Shown here: positions 62,701 to 64,000 of the stretch, one piece after another
Position numbering within the stretch: position 1 is the stretch's first letter
How the letters are laid out: every line of letters starts with the position of its first letter
DNA from: Streptomyces olivoverticillatus
GTDB lineage: Bacteria > Actinomycetota > Actinomycetes > Streptomycetales > Streptomycetaceae
Direction: 5' to 3'
NCBI RefSeq assembly: GCF_014203555.1
Contig: NZ_JACHJH010000002.1
Location: 776,791 to 840,790, forward strand
Length of the DNA: 64,000 nt
Position numbers and translations under genes: made by a program
The notes under the pieces: generated by a model
What the model saw: only the letters and a program-made list of their open reading frames with translations
Database searches by the model: none
What the model was told of the DNA's origin: nothing

Positions 62701-62969
62701 GACTGCTGCTCCTCGTCGGGCGCCGGCGCCGCCGCGTCTTCGAGGGGCGCTGCGTCGGCTGCGGTCCATGATCAGGCAAGGGGGGGACTGGACTGCCCGG
62801 ACGTTACCCACCAGTACTGCATTCGAATAGGGGGTGGTGCCCAGATGTTCCATGTGTCACATGCCACGGGACTGCTCCCCGCACCCTAGCCCCTCCGTTC
62901 GGTGACCCGGAAGTAACCGCAGGTCGGGGGCCTTCCGAAGGCCAGTACGGACGCCCTAGGGTGATCCGT

Positions 62970-63731
62970 ATGCGAGTCCACGTGGTCAGCGACGTACACG
63001 GCAACGCCGAAGGACTGGCCCGGGCGGGCGACGGCGCCGACGCCCTGGTGTGCCTGGGCGACCTGGTGCTCTTCCTCGACTACGCCGACCACTCGCGCGG
63101 CATCTTCCCCGAGCTCTTCGGCGTCGAGAACGCCGACCGTATCGTCGCGCTGCGCACCGCGCGCCGCTTCGAGGAGGCCCGCGAGCTGGGGCGGCTGCTG
63201 TGGGACGGCATCGACCGCGAGTCGGCCGTCGAGGCGGCGGTCCGCAAGCAGTACGCCGAGCTCTTCGCCGCCTTCCCCACCCCCACCTACGCCACCTACG
63301 GCAATGTCGACATCCCCACCCTCTGGCCCGAATTCGCCCGGCCCGGCACGACGGTGCTCGACGGCGAGCGGGTGGAGATCGGCGGCCTGGCCTTCGGGTT
63401 CGTCGGCGGCGGCCTGCGCTCGCCCATGCGCACCCCCTACGAGATCGACGACGAGGCCTACGCCGCCAAGCTCGCCGCCCTCGGCGACGTCGACGTGCTC
63501 TGCTCGCACATCCCGCCCGACGTGCCCGAGCTCTGCTACGACACCGTCGCCCGCCGCTTCGAGCGCGGCAGCTCCGCCCTGCTGGAGACCATCCACGCAA
63601 TCCGCCCCAAATACGCGCTCTTCGGCCACGTCCACCAGCCGCTCGCCCGCCGGATGCGCATCGGCGCCACCGAGTGCGTCAACGTCGGCCACTTCGCATC
63701 GACCGCTACACCGTGGGTGCTGGAGTGGTGA
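62970..63731 (+). CDS. metallophosphoesterase
   Basis: A 253-residue calcineurin-like phosphoesterase: VHVVSDVHGNAEG (metal-binding DxH), VCLGDLVLFLD (GD), TYATYGNVDIPT (GN in place of GNHD/E, with His absent), VLCSHIPPD (H) and FGHVHQPLARR (GHxH). The replaced GNHD His suggests altered catalysis or a subgroup with nucleotide targets. ATG 62970 has TAGGGT 7 bases upstream (62957-62962) and TTCCGA 18 bases before that, so a leaderless transcript is strongly suggested. Confidence 0.88.
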   Translation: MRVHVVSDVHGNAEGLARAGDGADALVCLGDLVLFLDYADHSRGIFPELFGVENADRIVALRTARRFEEARELGRLLWDGIDRESAVEAAVRKQYAELFAAFPTPTYATYGNVDIPTLWPEFARPGTTVLDGERVEIGGLAFGFVGGGLRSPMRTPYEIDDEAYAAKLAALGDVDVLCSHIPPDVPELCYDTVARRFERGSSALLETIHAIRPKYALFGHVHQPLARRMRIGATECVNVGHFASTATPWVLEW

Positions 63732-63800
63732 CGGGCCGCGCAAGGTAGCCTTCACCGGCAGACATTCGAGGCCGCGGACCGGTACGGAGGAGCCACGCAG

Positions 63801-64000
63801 ATGGCGGAACACACCAGCTCGAGCATCACGATCGAGGCGACCCCGGCCCAGGTGATGGCAGTGATCGCCGACTTCGACCGCTACCCGGAGTGGACCGGGG
63901 AGGTCAAGCAGGCCGAGGTGCTGGAGAAGGACGAGCAGGGGCGCGCCCTGAAGGTGCGCCTCGTCCTGGACGCCGGCGCCATCAAGGACGACCACACGCT
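63801..64000 (+). CDS. SRPBCC family protein, start only
   Basis: The first 66 residues of a cyclase/dehydrase-type START-fold protein: ITIEATPAQVMAVIADFDRYPEWTG, the standard N-terminal signature of the polyketide cyclase/CoxG group, followed by VLEKDEQGRALKVRLVLDAG. A GGAGGAG site precedes ATG 63801. The gene runs off the right edge. Its ligand is unknown; TAGCCT at 63747-63752 is a candidate -10 box. Confidence 0.85.
   Translation, partial: MAEHTSSSITIEATPAQVMAVIADFDRYPEWTGEVKQAEVLEKDEQGRALKVRLVLDAGAIKDDHT

Noticed and set aside
1..64000. TTA (bldA-dependent) codons
   Set aside because: In a scan by eye, TTA strings inside genes fell across codon boundaries; I found none in frame. A computed check would be safer.
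1..64000. CRISPR, tRNA, prophage or defence island
   Set aside because: No regular spaced repeats, tRNA folds, integrases or defence genes were recognised; the content is core metabolism.

Overview
The window is chromosomal DNA from a Streptomyces or very close relative. Evidence: very high G+C with codons ending in G or C, many GTG starts, TAnnnT-type -10 boxes, the lipA/lipB, sucB/lpdA, pepA, cob, pspA and qcr-cta gene sets, a SAM-IV riboswitch and typical Streptomyces intergenic repeats. From memory the gene order matches the core region of Streptomyces coelicolor around glnA to the cytochrome oxidase genes. I saw no tRNA, rRNA, CRISPR array, intact insertion sequence or prophage.

Layout. 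1-2.2 kb: end of a DUF1259 secreted protein gene, an ArsC/Spx-like gene, then two 5'-truncated gene remnants joined head to head (the only clearly accessory patch). 2.2-9.3 kb: glnA with a GlnR operator, an RDD membrane protein, a DUF4191 membrane protein, lipA, lipB and a large HTH regulator. 9.3-15.8 kb: FAD amine oxidase, a TIGR01777 epimerase, GNAT, DUF4240, SDR, WYL and GntR genes, with several unexplained inverted repeats. 15.9-21 kb: sucB (two lipoyl domains) and lpdA, the E2/E3 of the 2-oxoacid dehydrogenases that use the lipoate made by LipB/LipA, then pepA. 21.1-27.6 kb: cobS, cobT and a cobU fusion, interleaved with membrane proteins including an MprF-like lipid aminoacylase overlapping a rhomboid-like gene. 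27.7-38 kb: small conserved genes, a methyltransferase, pspA with its partner, a two-component system, nadA, an ErpA-type Fe-S carrier, a large anchored protein and a PfkB sugar kinase. 37.9-48.9 kb: a cysteine desulfurase-TusA fusion, then the aerobic respiratory chain ctaCDF, ctaE and qcrCAB, interrupted by an L,D-transpeptidase and a receiver-like gene. 49-64 kb: trpD, a SAM-IV riboswitch with a SufS-like enzyme, a rhomboid plus Lrp-type effector domain pair, an NYN protein, two NlpC/P60 cell-wall hydrolases, a HExxH lipoprotein, two glycosyltransferases, a fatty acyl-CoA ligase, a phosphoesterase and the start of an SRPBCC gene.

Themes. Thirteen genes have a TAnnnT -10 box only 6 to 8 bases before the start codon and are probably read from leaderless mRNAs. 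Sulfur and Fe-S supply (two cysteine desulfurase-like enzymes, ErpA, LipA, NadA, Rieske) is concentrated here. No dramatic new system such as a defence island is visible. The best novelty candidates are regulatory: the paired palindromes around the nadA promoter, a perfect palindrome over the ctaE start, a long structured inverted repeat before the WYL gene, the expression platform of the SAM-IV riboswitch, and a repeat nested inside another repeat.
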